A stretch of DNA of 64,000 bases. It comes from Mariniradius saccharolyticus AK6. Lineage in GTDB: Bacteria; Bacteroidota; Bacteroidia; Cytophagales; Cyclobacteriaceae. The notes below the pieces were generated by a model, which did no database searches, had not been told where the DNA came from, and saw only the letters and a program-made list of their open reading frames with translations. This document shows positions 28,202 through 36,992 of this stretch, in pieces. Location: contig NZ_AMZY02000006.1 in the NCBI RefSeq assembly GCF_000330725.2, positions 186,001-250,000 on the forward strand. The letters run 5' to 3'. The number at the start of each line of letters is the position of its first letter. The stretch's first letter is position 1. A program made the translations under genes and the position numbers.

Positions 28202-28723
28202 TTAAAAATTGGATACTACCTGAAACAATAAAACGATATCGCCATCTTCATACCCCGAGACCATGGCGCTTACTTCGGAAGGCGTCAGGTCTACTTGGGA
28301 TTGAATGAAAACATATTGCAAATTTACGAAAGAGGCCAAAGTGTTTGGGTTTAACCTTACCCGTCCTTTTTCATCAGCATTTTCAAGATTGATTTGGAGG
28401 AATTTCACCGCACGGTTTTGTGAACTTTCACCCTTCAGATTCGTGAGTGAAACAACGTCGGTGACAAGTTTCTGGGCATTTTGAGGTGCATCAGCGACTA
28501 TCATGCCTTGCTTCCAAGTCGCAGTGGGCACATTGTCGAAAACAAAACCCCTAATGACTTCAGAGTTGTTGGAGTTTTTATCCTCAAGAAATTTTCCTAG
28601 TTCAATTGCATCCTGTGCAAAAACAAATACTGGAATTGACAAGAACAGTACAGACAATACAAAAATCTTTAGGAAGGTTTTTTGTAAAGACACTGATTCC
28701 GCGAGATAGTTAGAGTTCATCAT
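28202..28723 (-). CDS. small secreted protein, first gene of the adhesin operon (unknown family)
   Basis: A 173-residue protein with an N-terminal signal (VLFLSIPVFVFAQ) preceded by a polar n-region. The mature part begins DAIELGKFLEDKNSNNSE and ends in a hydrophobic strand DIVLLFQVVSNF. No domain was recognised. It precedes the giant adhesin by 18 bases and is the promoter-proximal gene of the four-gene operon, so it is probably an exported accessory of the adhesin system. ATG 28723 gives a long n-region; no later Met lies before the hydrophobic core. Confidence 0.7.
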   Translation of the reverse strand: MMNSNYLAESVSLQKTFLKIFVLSVLFLSIPVFVFAQDAIELGKFLEDKNSNNSEVIRGFVFDNVPTATWKQGMIVADAPQNAQKLVTDVVSLTNLKGESSQNRAVKFLQINLENADEKGRVRLNPNTLASFVNLQYVFIQSQVDLTPSEVSAMVSGYEDGDIVLLFQVVSNF

Positions 28724-28829
28724 GACTTGATGTGATTAAGAATCAAAATGGGTGGCCTAGTTGAGATAGATTAGAGCCGTTTTACTTTAAATGGATGACA
28801 ATGGGTGTTGTCTAAGCATTTATTTGCAT

Positions 28830-28862
28830 CAAAAATACACTTAATTGTTTTTTATTTCCAAA
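28830..28862 (-). promoter_or_regulatory. near-consensus Bacteroidota promoter of the adhesin operon
   Basis: On the minus strand TTTG (28862-28859) is followed after 21 bases by TATTTTTG (28837-28830), matching both the -33 TTTG and -7 TAnnTTTG elements with normal spacing. The predicted transcript begins about 100 bases before the first gene of the operon, leaving an AT-rich leader. Confidence 0.55.
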
Positions 28863-28961
28863 CGTTTTACAAAAAAATTTTCATGAAATGCATTTTTTTG
28901 CATTTATCCTGAGCTTAACAATTAAGTCATTAATTAGATTAATCAATTATTTTTTTGAAAT

Positions 28962-28987
28962 AAAAAAAGGGCTTTTTAGCCCTTTTT
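28962..28987 (-). terminator. hairpin terminator overlapping the end of a small minus-strand ORF
   Basis: Stem AAAAGGGCT / AGCCCTTTT with a short T loop, flanked by A7 and T5, able to act on either strand. The stop codon of the 41-residue ORF lies in the loop. It also insulates the adhesin-operon promoter from transcription coming from the right. Confidence 0.7.
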
Positions 28988-29101
28988 GATTTTTGAAAGT
29001 TTTTCTTTCTTTAATTGCTGAAGATACTCTTTGATTACCCTCAGTCGCTGATTGTCTCCCAAAAATAGTTGAGGAACAATCCTGTCCAAGCTCCACTGCA
29101 T
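28976..29101 (-). CDS. possible small protein (41 aa), perhaps the 3' part of a frameshifted gene
   Basis: ATG 29101 to TAA 28976 encodes a 41-residue charged peptide beginning MQWSLDRIVPQLFLGDNQ and ending LKKEKLSKIKKG, with the look of a helical, basic protein tail. The stop codon lies inside a good terminator hairpin, as expected for a genuine 3' end. In the +1-shifted frame upstream, 29201-29102 encodes MAILDSEINFQQCAQITKSL and a further protein-like stretch to LLKY. Fusing them with one extra base gives a smooth ~75-residue protein. So this may be a frameshifted gene or two overlapping ORFs. The upstream ATG overlaps the start of the divergent aldehyde dehydrogenase gene. No family recognised. 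Confidence 0.4.
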   Translation of the reverse strand: MQWSLDRIVPQLFLGDNQRLRVIKEYLQQLKKEKLSKIKKG

Positions 29102-29199
29102 ATTTTAATAGATTAAGGTGATAATGCTCAAACGGTTTTTCCAAAGATTTGGTTATTTGGGCGCATTGTTGGAAATTGATTTCACTATCCAAAATAGCC

Positions 29200-30636
29200 A
29201 TGTTACTCAACCAAGAAATCGATTTGTTGGAATCCAAAATCGATAAGCTCTTCGATTTACAGAAAAGGCACTCCATATCATTGCGGAAAAGTACGGTTCA
29301 TGAGCGCTTGGGCCATATCAAGCGGCTCCGAGAATGGGTGCTGTCCCACAAGGAGGATATCCAAAAGGCGCTCTATGCCGACTATCGCAAGCCTTACACC
29401 GAGACCGATATCACGGAGATTTATCCGGTTCTATCTGAAGCCAAACATTTTATAAGCAATCTGGCCCATTGGATGAAGTCCAAGCGGATGCCCACCCCCC
29501 TCACCTTTTTGGGCACCAAGGCACAAACCCAATATGAACCAAAAGGCGCCAGTCTTATCATCGCTCCGTGGAATTATCCATTCAATCTGGCCATCGGTCC
29601 GCTCGTTGCTGCCCTGGGCGCGGGGTGTACCGCGATCGTCAAACCTTCCGAAATGACTCCCCATACTTCTGCATTGATTAGGAGGATGATAGGCGAGCTA
29701 TTTGATGAGCAAATGGTCGCAGTCGTCGAAGGAGGCGTCGAGGCCAGCCAATTGCTGCTATCCAAGCCTTTTGACCACCTCTTCTTTACTGGGAGTCCTG
29801 CTGTGGGCAAAATCGTCATGAAAGCCGCCGCCGAGCACCTGACATCCGTAACCTTGGAACTTGGAGGAAAGTCGCCAGCCATTATTGCCGAAGATGCCAA
29901 TCTGAAAGATGCAGCCGAAAAGATTGCGGCTACCAAGTTCCTCAACTGTGGTCAAACCTGCATCGCGCCCGATTATGTTTTTATTCCGAATTCCAAACGT
30001 GATCCCTTCCTGCAATATGTGAAGGAGGCGATCGATTCTATGTACAAAAGTGGTAAGAAGGGTATTGAAAAAAGCCCGGACTATTCACGCATTGTAAATG
30101 AACGTCACTTCAACAGAATCATGCACTTGCTTCAGGATGCCAGTGAAAAAGGGGCAAAGATTGAAATCGGTGGCAAAAGCATACCTGAAGAGAATCTACT
30201 GGAACCCACGGTCCTGGTGGATATCAATCCAACTATGTTGGTCATGCAGGAGGAAATTTTTGGGCCAATTCTACCCGTAATGGTGTATGAGAACTTGGAG
30301 CAGGCCTTGGCCTTGGTCAACGAAATGCCAAAACCCCTGGCCCTTTACGCATTCTCCAACAGTTCCCGAACGATTCGCCATATATTCGAACAGACCTCCT
30401 CGGGCGCTTCGGTGGCTAATGATTGTGCGCTGCATTTTTTGCATCCGGAGCTTCCCTTTGGCGGAGTCAACAATTCCGGTATCGGTAAATCGCATGGGGT
30501 TTTCGGATTTCTGGAGTTTTCCAACCAGAAAGCTGTCTTGGAACAAAGGATTGGCTTCACCGCAGCGAAGCCACTTTTCCCACCATACAATATGGCCAAG
30601 AAAAAGATGATCGAGGGATTGTTGAAATGGTTCTGA
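29200..30636 (+). CDS. aldehyde dehydrogenase family protein
   Basis: A 478-residue NAD(P)-dependent aldehyde dehydrogenase, of the class 3/YwdH-like group that oxidises fatty or aromatic aldehydes. The start chosen is ATG 29200 (MLLNQEIDLLESKID), since the longer reading from 29149 adds unrelated residues. Motifs: IIAPWNYPFNLAIGPLVAAL and IVKPSE (cofactor cleft), FFTGSPAVGK (nucleotide binding), LELGGKSPAII (general-base Glu) and FLNCGQTCIAPDY (catalytic Cys is the second, in GQTC). A hydrophobic/basic C-terminal tail follows the catalytic domain, as in membrane-associated members. Its stop overlaps the next gene's start as TGATG. Confidence 0.93.
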   Translation: MLLNQEIDLLESKIDKLFDLQKRHSISLRKSTVHERLGHIKRLREWVLSHKEDIQKALYADYRKPYTETDITEIYPVLSEAKHFISNLAHWMKSKRMPTPLTFLGTKAQTQYEPKGASLIIAPWNYPFNLAIGPLVAALGAGCTAIVKPSEMTPHTSALIRRMIGELFDEQMVAVVEGGVEASQLLLSKPFDHLFFTGSPAVGKIVMKAAAEHLTSVTLELGGKSPAIIAEDANLKDAAEKIAATKFLNCGQTCIAPDYVFIPNSKRDPFLQYVKEAIDSMYKSGKKGIEKSPDYSRIVNERHFNRIMHLLQDASEKGAKIEIGGKSIPEENLLEPTVLVDINPTMLVMQEEIFGPILPVMVYENLEQALALVNEMPKPLALYAFSNSSRTIRHIFEQTSSGASVANDCALHFLHPELPFGGVNNSGIGKSHGVFGFLEFSNQKAVLEQRIGFTAAKPLFPPYNMAKKKMIEGLLKWF

Positions 30637-31784
30637 TGAAAGAAGGCGGTATCCCTTTCAAGATTCTGTTTTACCTCACTCTATCAATGGGTATGATTAA
30701 CCAGTCGATGGCCCAAGGACGCGCAAGGGATTTTGGCATCCGCATTGGCATATTGCCGACGGGCAGCCAAAACGCAATCACCGATGTCGCTGGCATCAAA
30801 GTGGGCCACCACACAAAAATCGAAGGAACCAATATCCGAACCGGGGTCACGGCTATTCTTCCGCACGAAGGAAACTTGTTTCAGGAAAAGGTACCAGCCG
30901 CGGTCTTTGTCGGGAACGGTTTTGGAAAACTGGCGGGAGTCACCCAGATCGAGGAACTCGGCAATCTAGAGTCTCCCATTATCCTGACCAATACACTGAG
31001 CGTCGCTGCAGGCATCACAGGGATAGTGAGCTACACGCTCTCCCAACCCGGAAATGAAAACGTCCAATCCGTGAATGCGGTCGTCGGTGAAACGAATGAC
31101 GGCTACCTGAACGATATCCGCGGTAGACATATCACCGAAGCTGATATCTTGGCTGCCATCCATACCGCTTCGTCGGGACCCATAGCCGAGGGGAATGTAG
31201 GCGCAGGTACGGGCACGGTCTGCTTCGGATTTAAAGGTGGGATAGGAACTGCTTCCCGGCAACTTCCCGCCTCCTTAGGTGGCTACACGGTCGGCGTCTT
31301 GGTCCAGAGTAATTTCGGCGGGGTGCTGCAGATCGATGGGGTTCCGGTAGGCGTCGAATTGGGACAATACTCATTTTCAGAGCACATCACGTCAGCTGAT
31401 GGTTCTTGCATGATCATCGTCGCCACCGATGCGCCTGTATTGGAAAGAAACCTGAAACGGATGGCACAGCGGGCCATGATGGGCCTCGCCAAAACGGGCG
31501 GTATCGCATCCAACGGTTCGGGTGATTATGTCATTGCGTTTTCGACTTTTGGAAAAAACCGTATCTCGCACCAAAACCCCCCACTCAAAGCCCTCCATCA
31601 TGAAGAGCTGGCGAATGAGGACATGAGCGCACTTTTCCTTGCGGTCATAGAAGCAACGGAGGAAGCTATCATCAATTCGCTGTTTGCCGCGCAGGATATG
31701 GAGGGAAAAGATGGAAGAAAAATCTATGCCCTTCCCAAAGAAAAAGTCCTCGAAATCATGAGGAAATACGGGAGGATCGAGTAA
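30636..31784 (+). CDS. secreted P1 (DmpA/S58) family peptidase
   Basis: A 382-residue DmpA-like aminopeptidase with a probable signal peptide (LFYLTLSMGMINQSMAQ). P1 peptidases self-cleave at a Gly-Ser/Thr/Cys bond that becomes the N-terminal nucleophile. Family signatures are NAITDVAGIKVGH, GVTAILPH, AAVFVGNGFGKLAG, GNVGAGTGTVCFGFKGGIGT and, near the expected processing site, ADGSCMIIVATDAP. The start ATG 30636 overlaps the dehydrogenase stop (TGATG), implying coupling; an alternative ATG lies at 30627. It converges with the photolyase gene 12 bases on. Confidence 0.9.
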   Translation: MKEGGIPFKILFYLTLSMGMINQSMAQGRARDFGIRIGILPTGSQNAITDVAGIKVGHHTKIEGTNIRTGVTAILPHEGNLFQEKVPAAVFVGNGFGKLAGVTQIEELGNLESPIILTNTLSVAAGITGIVSYTLSQPGNENVQSVNAVVGETNDGYLNDIRGRHITEADILAAIHTASSGPIAEGNVGAGTGTVCFGFKGGIGTASRQLPASLGGYTVGVLVQSNFGGVLQIDGVPVGVELGQYSFSEHITSADGSCMIIVATDAPVLERNLKRMAQRAMMGLAKTGGIASNGSGDYVIAFSTFGKNRISHQNPPLKALHHEELANEDMSALFLAVIEATEEAIINSLFAAQDMEGKDGRKIYALPKEKVLEIMRKYGRIE

Positions 31785-31796
31785 GCCTCCTCCCAA

Positions 31797-33326
31797 TTAC
31801 AAATCATTCAGCTCCCCCAAATACTTCTCTGCCTGATCGAGTATTGCTTGTCGGTCCTGCATCTTCTCCCAAGTCCTGTACATCATCCCAATCCGGGGAT
31901 TGGTGGCCAGCTTGTCAGCGTGCCGATGGTAAAAATGCCAATAGAGGCTGTTGAAAGGACAGGCGCGGTCTCCGGTTTTCTTGGTTTTGTCGTAAAAGCA
32001 GGAGCCACAGTAATCACCCATTTTGTCGATATAGTTGGCGGAGGAAACATAAGGCTTGGTGCCAACGATGCCCCCATCCGCAAATTGGCTCATGCCCCGG
32101 GTGTTGGTAATCTCGACCCATTCGATAGCGTCGATGTAGATGCCCAAGTACCATTCGTCCACAGCATCGGGGTGGATTCCCGCCAACAACGCGAAATTTC
32201 CCGTCACCATCAGCCGTTGGATATGGTGCGCATAGGCATGCTTTAGCGATTGCCCGATGGCATGGCGCAAGCAGTTCATTTTGGTCTTTCCGGTCCAGAA
32301 AAAATCAGGCAGCGGACGCTCGTGCCCAAAGTAATTAAGCCCTTGGTAATCTGGCATTTTGGCCCAATAGACGCCGCGCATGTATTCCCGCCAACCAATA
32401 ATCTGCCTGATGAATCCCTCCACCTGCGCTATCCCAATGCTTTCCTGGTGCCGATACCAATATTTCTCCACGTATTCTACGACTTCGAGTGGGGAAATCA
32501 TCTTTGTATTCAGTCCAAAACTCAGCCGGCTGTGAAAAAGAAACGGATCCTGCCTGAGCATCGCGTCCTGGTATTCCCCAAAATGCGGGAGCAGCTTTTC
32601 GCAGAAATATTCCAACATAACAAGACACTCCTGCCGTGTGACAGGCCAGGGGAAGTTTGTAGGGTCGATTTTCCCGATTGTCTTTACACCCTGTTGCTCG
32701 ATCATTGTCAGGATATCGGAAACGTCCCTCTGGAAGGTCTTGGCTTCCTTGAGCAAAAGCAGGTCTTTGAGCTTGTTCCTGTTGTCATGGTCATAATTCC
32801 ACTGCCCCGTCAGCGGCTGCGAACCGTCCATGAGGATTTGGTATTTTTTGCGCATTTCCCGGTAAAAGCTCTCCATGAGGTAGGTCTTTTTTCCCTTGAA
32901 AAAATCTGCCATAAATCCCCGCTCAGTCAAAAAATGCTCCGTATCGTAGGCTTTTGAAGGAATTTCCAGTTGGCTGCAAAATGCGACAAGCTGTTGGTCC
33001 AACCGATATTCGTCCGGAAGTTGGTATTCGAGCCGCTCGATTTTCTGCTGCGCAATGATCCAATTCAGGTTGGCCGTAAGGCTTTCCTGCTGTTCGGGAT
33101 GGTCGAGTGGCCAATACAAAACCACATGGCCTTGTTCCCGAAGTTCCCTGGTAAACTCCCGCATCGCTGCGAAAAAACCCACAACCTTTTGGATATGGTG
33201 CCGGACGTAATCGGTCTCCTGCCGCATTTCCATCAGGAGATAGAGCACGTCGCCGCTCTTTTCAGAAAACCAGGAATGTTGGGAATTGAGTTGGTCGCCA
33301 AGGATAAGGCGCAGGGTTTTGGCCAT
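31797..33326 (-). CDS. iron-sulfur bacterial cryptochrome/photolyase (PhrB-like)
   Basis: A 509-residue FeS-BCP (photolyase-related protein) beginning MAKTLRLILGDQLNSQHSWF, the family's typical opening. Four cysteines at 352, 440, 443 and 456 (NCLRH, YCGSC, RACPF) have the same spacing (88, 3, 13) as the [4Fe-4S] ligands of Agrobacterium PhrB, a (6-4) photolyase. Other conserved parts: QIIGWREYMRGVYW, HHIQRLMVTGNFALL and EWYLGIYIDAIEWVEITNT (FAD cleft). It should bind FAD and an Fe-S cluster and repair UV photoproducts. Its transcript runs towards a convergent peptidase gene; the upstream gap to the SprB-repeat gene is 48 bases. Confidence 0.93.
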   Translation of the reverse strand: MAKTLRLILGDQLNSQHSWFSEKSGDVLYLLMEMRQETDYVRHHIQKVVGFFAAMREFTRELREQGHVVLYWPLDHPEQQESLTANLNWIIAQQKIERLEYQLPDEYRLDQQLVAFCSQLEIPSKAYDTEHFLTERGFMADFFKGKKTYLMESFYREMRKKYQILMDGSQPLTGQWNYDHDNRNKLKDLLLLKEAKTFQRDVSDILTMIEQQGVKTIGKIDPTNFPWPVTRQECLVMLEYFCEKLLPHFGEYQDAMLRQDPFLFHSRLSFGLNTKMISPLEVVEYVEKYWYRHQESIGIAQVEGFIRQIIGWREYMRGVYWAKMPDYQGLNYFGHERPLPDFFWTGKTKMNCLRHAIGQSLKHAYAHHIQRLMVTGNFALLAGIHPDAVDEWYLGIYIDAIEWVEITNTRGMSQFADGGIVGTKPYVSSANYIDKMGDYCGSCFYDKTKKTGDRACPFNSLYWHFYHRHADKLATNPRIGMMYRTWEKMQDRQAILDQAEKYLGELNDL

Positions 33327-33374
33327 GTTGCATTGGATCTTCCAACATGGAAAAGCATTTCCAAGGCAATTTGT

Positions 33375-35261
33375 TTAGCGAATCAAGGTAAGCATACCGG
33401 ATTCTTGGACCGATTCCCCGGCATCCGTTACCAAACTGATCTTGAATACATAGCTTCCGGAAGGTGCCTCCTGACCCATCACACGGCCGTCCCAGCCAAT
33501 TCTTTCGGATTGGGAACTCGAAAAAATCAACTCACCCCAAGTGTTGAATATATCCATGCGGAAAAATGAGTAAGCTTTCAACTTGGGCTCAAAGGTATCG
33601 TTGAGACCGTCGCCGTTTGGAGTGAAGGCATTTGGAATCAAGATAACTTCGCTGGATTCCTGTACGCTGATTTTCTCTTTCTGCACAGATGAACAACCAA
33701 AAATGTCATAGCCTTTGAGCACGATCTCAAACTGTCCCGGAGTTTCGTAGACGTGTATGGGGTCTTTTTCACGAGAAACCGTGCCGTCGCCGAAATCCCA
33801 TTCCCAAGCGATGAATTCTTCGGACGCCAAACTCTCAAACTGGAGCGGATCTAAGACTTCGATTTCAGTTCCGTTGACCTTACGGAGTTTTTTGTATTCA
33901 AATGCCAAACGATCTGCGGAAAGTACCTGCCCGTAGTTGACGGATTTGGTTTCGGTTACTTTGCAGCCATTGGCATCTGTGATTTCTACGCTGATTTCAT
34001 TTTCTTCCAAAAACTCGATCTCATTGCCGGTTTGCTTTCCGTTGAGCCATTTGATCGTGTAGGGGGCCTTACCGCCTTGGACGCCGACCCAGGCTACACC
34101 TTTGGCCTCGCCACTGCTGCAATCCACGTCAAGCATCGTCTCGATGCGGGCCTGTAGTTTTTCGGGGGCACTGATTTCAAAGGACTTTTCGATGCTGCAG
34201 CCATCGGCATCGGTCACCGTGACCTCATACAATCCGGCGGACAATCCTTCCAAATCCGGTGTTGTTGCACCATTGCTCCAAGAGAAAGTGAAAGGAGCTT
34301 TTCCACCCTTCACCTCCAGATTGACGTAGCCATCAGCCGACTCGGCACAGGAAAGATCAAGACTGGCTTCTGCGCTGACTTCCATTGCTGCAAATGCATC
34401 TATCGTAAAGGACTTGGAAACTGTGCAGCCATTGGCGTCTTTGACGGTCAGTTCATAGCTGCCTGCTTCCAAGCCTTCGATTTTTTCGGTGGTTTTGCCA
34501 TTGGACCAAAGGAAAGAGAATGGAGCTTTTCCCCCAGCTATGCTGACAGAGATGGAACCTTTTTCCTGGCTGCAGGAGATCGGCACGATATCATCCTTGA
34601 TCGTCATACCCTCCGCGCCCGCAGGGATTTCGAAAGAGAGCGTTTGAAAACACTGGTAAAAATCGGAGACTTTTACGGAGTATGTACCCGGTGCGAGGTC
34701 TGTGGCTTCGAGGGCATTTTTCAAACCATGGCTCCACTCGATCGTGTAGGGCTCTCCGCGGCCAAATTTGATATTGATGCTCGCTTTTCCATTGGGTGTA
34801 TTGCCGCAAGAGGCGGGCTGGATTTCCTTCATTTCGACGATAAGCGGAAAGGGCGGCTGCACCACAATCCGCTCCATGATTCCATTTCCTTTGCTGTCCT
34901 TGACCCAAACGGTATAGGTACCGGCGTTGAGATTATAGCGATTTTGGACGGTTTGAAGGTTGTTCCACTTGAAGGTGTAGGGAGGAAATCCCCCAATCAC
35001 GTTGAGGATGATATGGCCTTTGTCGGAGGAACTGCACAGCGCCAACTTACCCGAAACGATCAGGGTCATACCCGTTTCGCCGTCACCGTAGGAAAAAGTC
35101 TTGGAAACCCGGTACTGGTGTGCAAACTCCGAAAATGGGTTCCTGTAGCCCGGCGCCGAAATTTCTTTCTCTTCGATCCTTTGGGCCAATGAAAAATGGG
35201 CAAAAAGCTGAATCAGCATTCCAAAAACAAGAATCCGATATGTTTGCCTGGCCATTTTCAT
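33375..35261 (-). CDS. SprB-repeat surface protein with PKD-like and T9SS type B C-terminal domain
   Basis: A 628-residue secreted protein with a signal peptide (LIQLFAHFSLAQ). Five SprB-type repeats of ~75 residues cover residues ~70-435, each with a Cys near the start, a GGxxPYTxxW-like core and a final (D/S)xxxC or related turn (GGKAPFSFLWSNGKTTEKI, GGKAPFTFSWSNGATTPDL, GGKAPYTIKWLNGKQTGNE). A PKD-like domain follows (~450-540; WEWDFGDGTVSREKDPIHVY). Residues ~545-628 are the CHU_C/type B sorting domain (LIPNAFTPNGDGLNDTF). Expected to be exported by the T9SS and displayed on the surface. Unlike the 23594 adhesin, no porP/sprF gene is adjacent. Confidence 0.92.
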   Translation of the reverse strand: MKMARQTYRILVFGMLIQLFAHFSLAQRIEEKEISAPGYRNPFSEFAHQYRVSKTFSYGDGETGMTLIVSGKLALCSSSDKGHIILNVIGGFPPYTFKWNNLQTVQNRYNLNAGTYTVWVKDSKGNGIMERIVVQPPFPLIVEMKEIQPASCGNTPNGKASINIKFGRGEPYTIEWSHGLKNALEATDLAPGTYSVKVSDFYQCFQTLSFEIPAGAEGMTIKDDIVPISCSQEKGSISVSIAGGKAPFSFLWSNGKTTEKIEGLEAGSYELTVKDANGCTVSKSFTIDAFAAMEVSAEASLDLSCAESADGYVNLEVKGGKAPFTFSWSNGATTPDLEGLSAGLYEVTVTDADGCSIEKSFEISAPEKLQARIETMLDVDCSSGEAKGVAWVGVQGGKAPYTIKWLNGKQTGNEIEFLEENEISVEITDANGCKVTETKSVNYGQVLSADRLAFEYKKLRKVNGTEIEVLDPLQFESLASEEFIAWEWDFGDGTVSREKDPIHVYETPGQFEIVLKGYDIFGCSSVQKEKISVQESSEVILIPNAFTPNGDGLNDTFEPKLKAYSFFRMDIFNTWGELIFSSSQSERIGWDGRVMGQEAPSGSYVFKISLVTDAGESVQESGMLTLIR

Positions 35262-35511
35262 GGATTTTCAGCAGCCCAATACTTATTTGCACCAAGTTTT
35301 TTTGCCCTTGAAGGACACAAAAGTGTTTTTGGTGAAATGAAATATTATTTTATGCTTTTTGAAATAAACAAAATGATATTAATGAAGAGAGATAGATTTG
35401 ATTAATAAAAGGTATTTTATTCCAAAAAAGCAAGCGGTGGTGAATTGAAAGATTTGAAGTTTAAAAAATTGAAGGATCTGCAAATCGGTGTTTTTTGGAT
35501 GAGGTTTTCAC

Positions 35512-35558
35512 AAAAAAATCCCCCGAGCCCAGAATCACTGGAATTAAAAGCTCGGGGG
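35512..35558 (-). terminator. rho-independent terminator of the DUF1254 gene
   Basis: Perfect 9-bp stem CCCCCGAGC (35520-35528) / GCTCGGGGG (35550-35558), followed on the minus strand by GATTTTTTTG. It starts 22 bases past the stop codon at 35580. The rest of the 318-base gap 35262-35579 is AT-rich and presumably holds the promoter of the SprB-repeat gene. Confidence 0.8.
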
Positions 35559-35579
35559 TTTGAATTGAGGCAGCTTGGA

Positions 35580-36992
35580 TTATTGCACACGCACCAGTGG
35601 TGCAGGCTTCCATGTGCCGTTCATGGCTTCTTCTTTTGGCCAATACAATCGCATAACCAAAACAAAAGGCCCTTTTGGAGCGGGAAGCCAATTGGACTCC
35701 TTGTCTTTACCGGGAGATTCATGTTGGATATAGATCGTGATGCTGTCGTCAGCGTTGCGCTTCAAGCTGGGCAGCATCGGCGAATTGATCAAATAGCGGT
35801 TCAGCGGGTTGGCTACCAGCAAGCTGGCGGGCAATTCATACATAGTAACCGACCAAAAGGAATTCACCGGGGGCAATTCATCGGCTTTCATCTTCAGGGT
35901 ATACTTGTTGGTTGTGGCATCCAAGCGCTGTCCATCCGCATCGGTCTGATAGATGGGATAGAGGGCTTCCTCTTTCGAATTGCCATAAATCCCCAATACA
36001 GCCCCTGCAAATCGGCGCAGGTAGTTGTTTTGCAAGTATTCCCTTGTACCAAATACATCCCCGCTGTTGAGTTTTCCGGTTTTGATCTCTTCGTTGTTGA
36101 ATGTTTCAAATTCCTTCCATGCATCTTGGATACCTGCCGTCAATGCCTCTTTGATCTCAGGAGAAAGCGTTTCAGGATCAAAGGTTTGACCCGGGACTAC
36201 ACCGATTTTGGCAAAGCGTTCGAACAGTTCCTTTTCGGAAGCATGCACCGTGCAGAATTGCAGCCAAAAATTCAGCTGGTTGAAAAAGAGCAAGCTGGAC
36301 CTTTGTTCTTCCCTTCCGAGGGGCTTCAGGAACTCGATGGCGGCAGGTTGGCTGGGCGCTGGCTGGCCGAGGTAGGAGGAAAGCGGCTGTATGAGGTAGC
36401 CAGACTGGATTTTGGCCACATTTTCCAAATCCTCCGGCGCAAAAAGCTGTGTCCTGAAAAAGGCAAACACGAGGTTGGTTTCCGCCTGGATGACCTCATC
36501 AAAACCCTCAGGTTTTTCACCCTTCCAATCTGGACCTACGAAAAGGTATTTCCCACCTTTATTGCCAGTGGTTCGGCTACCTATGTAGTGAAAATTATGT
36601 GTGAAACCATCTACCATCTGCACCGAGAAGTATCTCCCTGCTTCAATTTCAGGAATCGAAATCACGACCGGTTCGGCCCTCAGATCAAGTGCGCCCATGG
36701 AATAAGGCGTGTCTGAATTCGGTGTTTGGATCGCACGATCTTCGGATGTGTAAACTTTGGGTATGTTTTTGATTTGATTGAAATGTGCTTTGAATTCCGG
36801 ATCTGATTCATCCACAAAGTAGGAATAGAATATCCGATAGTGGTCCACGAGTGGGTTGCCATAGATATAGGCTTCCTTGGCGATGGCACGGGCTTCTTCT
36901 GGTGTGACTGATATCTCTTTTGGCGCGCATTGAGCAAGGAGCCAAAGTGACAAAAATGCAGCCAAGAAAGGATTGTTTTTCAGGGTTTTCAT
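35580..36992 (-). CDS. DUF1254/DUF1214 domain lipoprotein
   Basis: A 470-residue lipoprotein starting at MKTLKNNPFLAAFLSLWLLA with a lipobox LLAQC; the reading from 37085 adds 31 unlikely residues. The N-terminal half is DUF1254 (AYIYGNPLVDHYRIFY, TPNSDTPYSMGALDL, RYFSVQMVDGFTHNFHYIG). The C-terminal third is DUF1214 (NSFWSVTMYELPASLLVANP, ITIYIQHESPGKDKESNWLP, GPFVLVMRLYWPKEE). These paired domains are common in secreted bacterial proteins; the biochemical activity is not established. Ends at a strong terminator, apparently monocistronic. Confidence 0.9.
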   Translation of the reverse strand: MKTLKNNPFLAAFLSLWLLAQCAPKEISVTPEEARAIAKEAYIYGNPLVDHYRIFYSYFVDESDPEFKAHFNQIKNIPKVYTSEDRAIQTPNSDTPYSMGALDLRAEPVVISIPEIEAGRYFSVQMVDGFTHNFHYIGSRTTGNKGGKYLFVGPDWKGEKPEGFDEVIQAETNLVFAFFRTQLFAPEDLENVAKIQSGYLIQPLSSYLGQPAPSQPAAIEFLKPLGREEQRSSLLFFNQLNFWLQFCTVHASEKELFERFAKIGVVPGQTFDPETLSPEIKEALTAGIQDAWKEFETFNNEEIKTGKLNSGDVFGTREYLQNNYLRRFAGAVLGIYGNSKEEALYPIYQTDADGQRLDATTNKYTLKMKADELPPVNSFWSVTMYELPASLLVANPLNRYLINSPMLPSLKRNADDSITIYIQHESPGKDKESNWLPAPKGPFVLVMRLYWPKEEAMNGTWKPAPLVRVQ

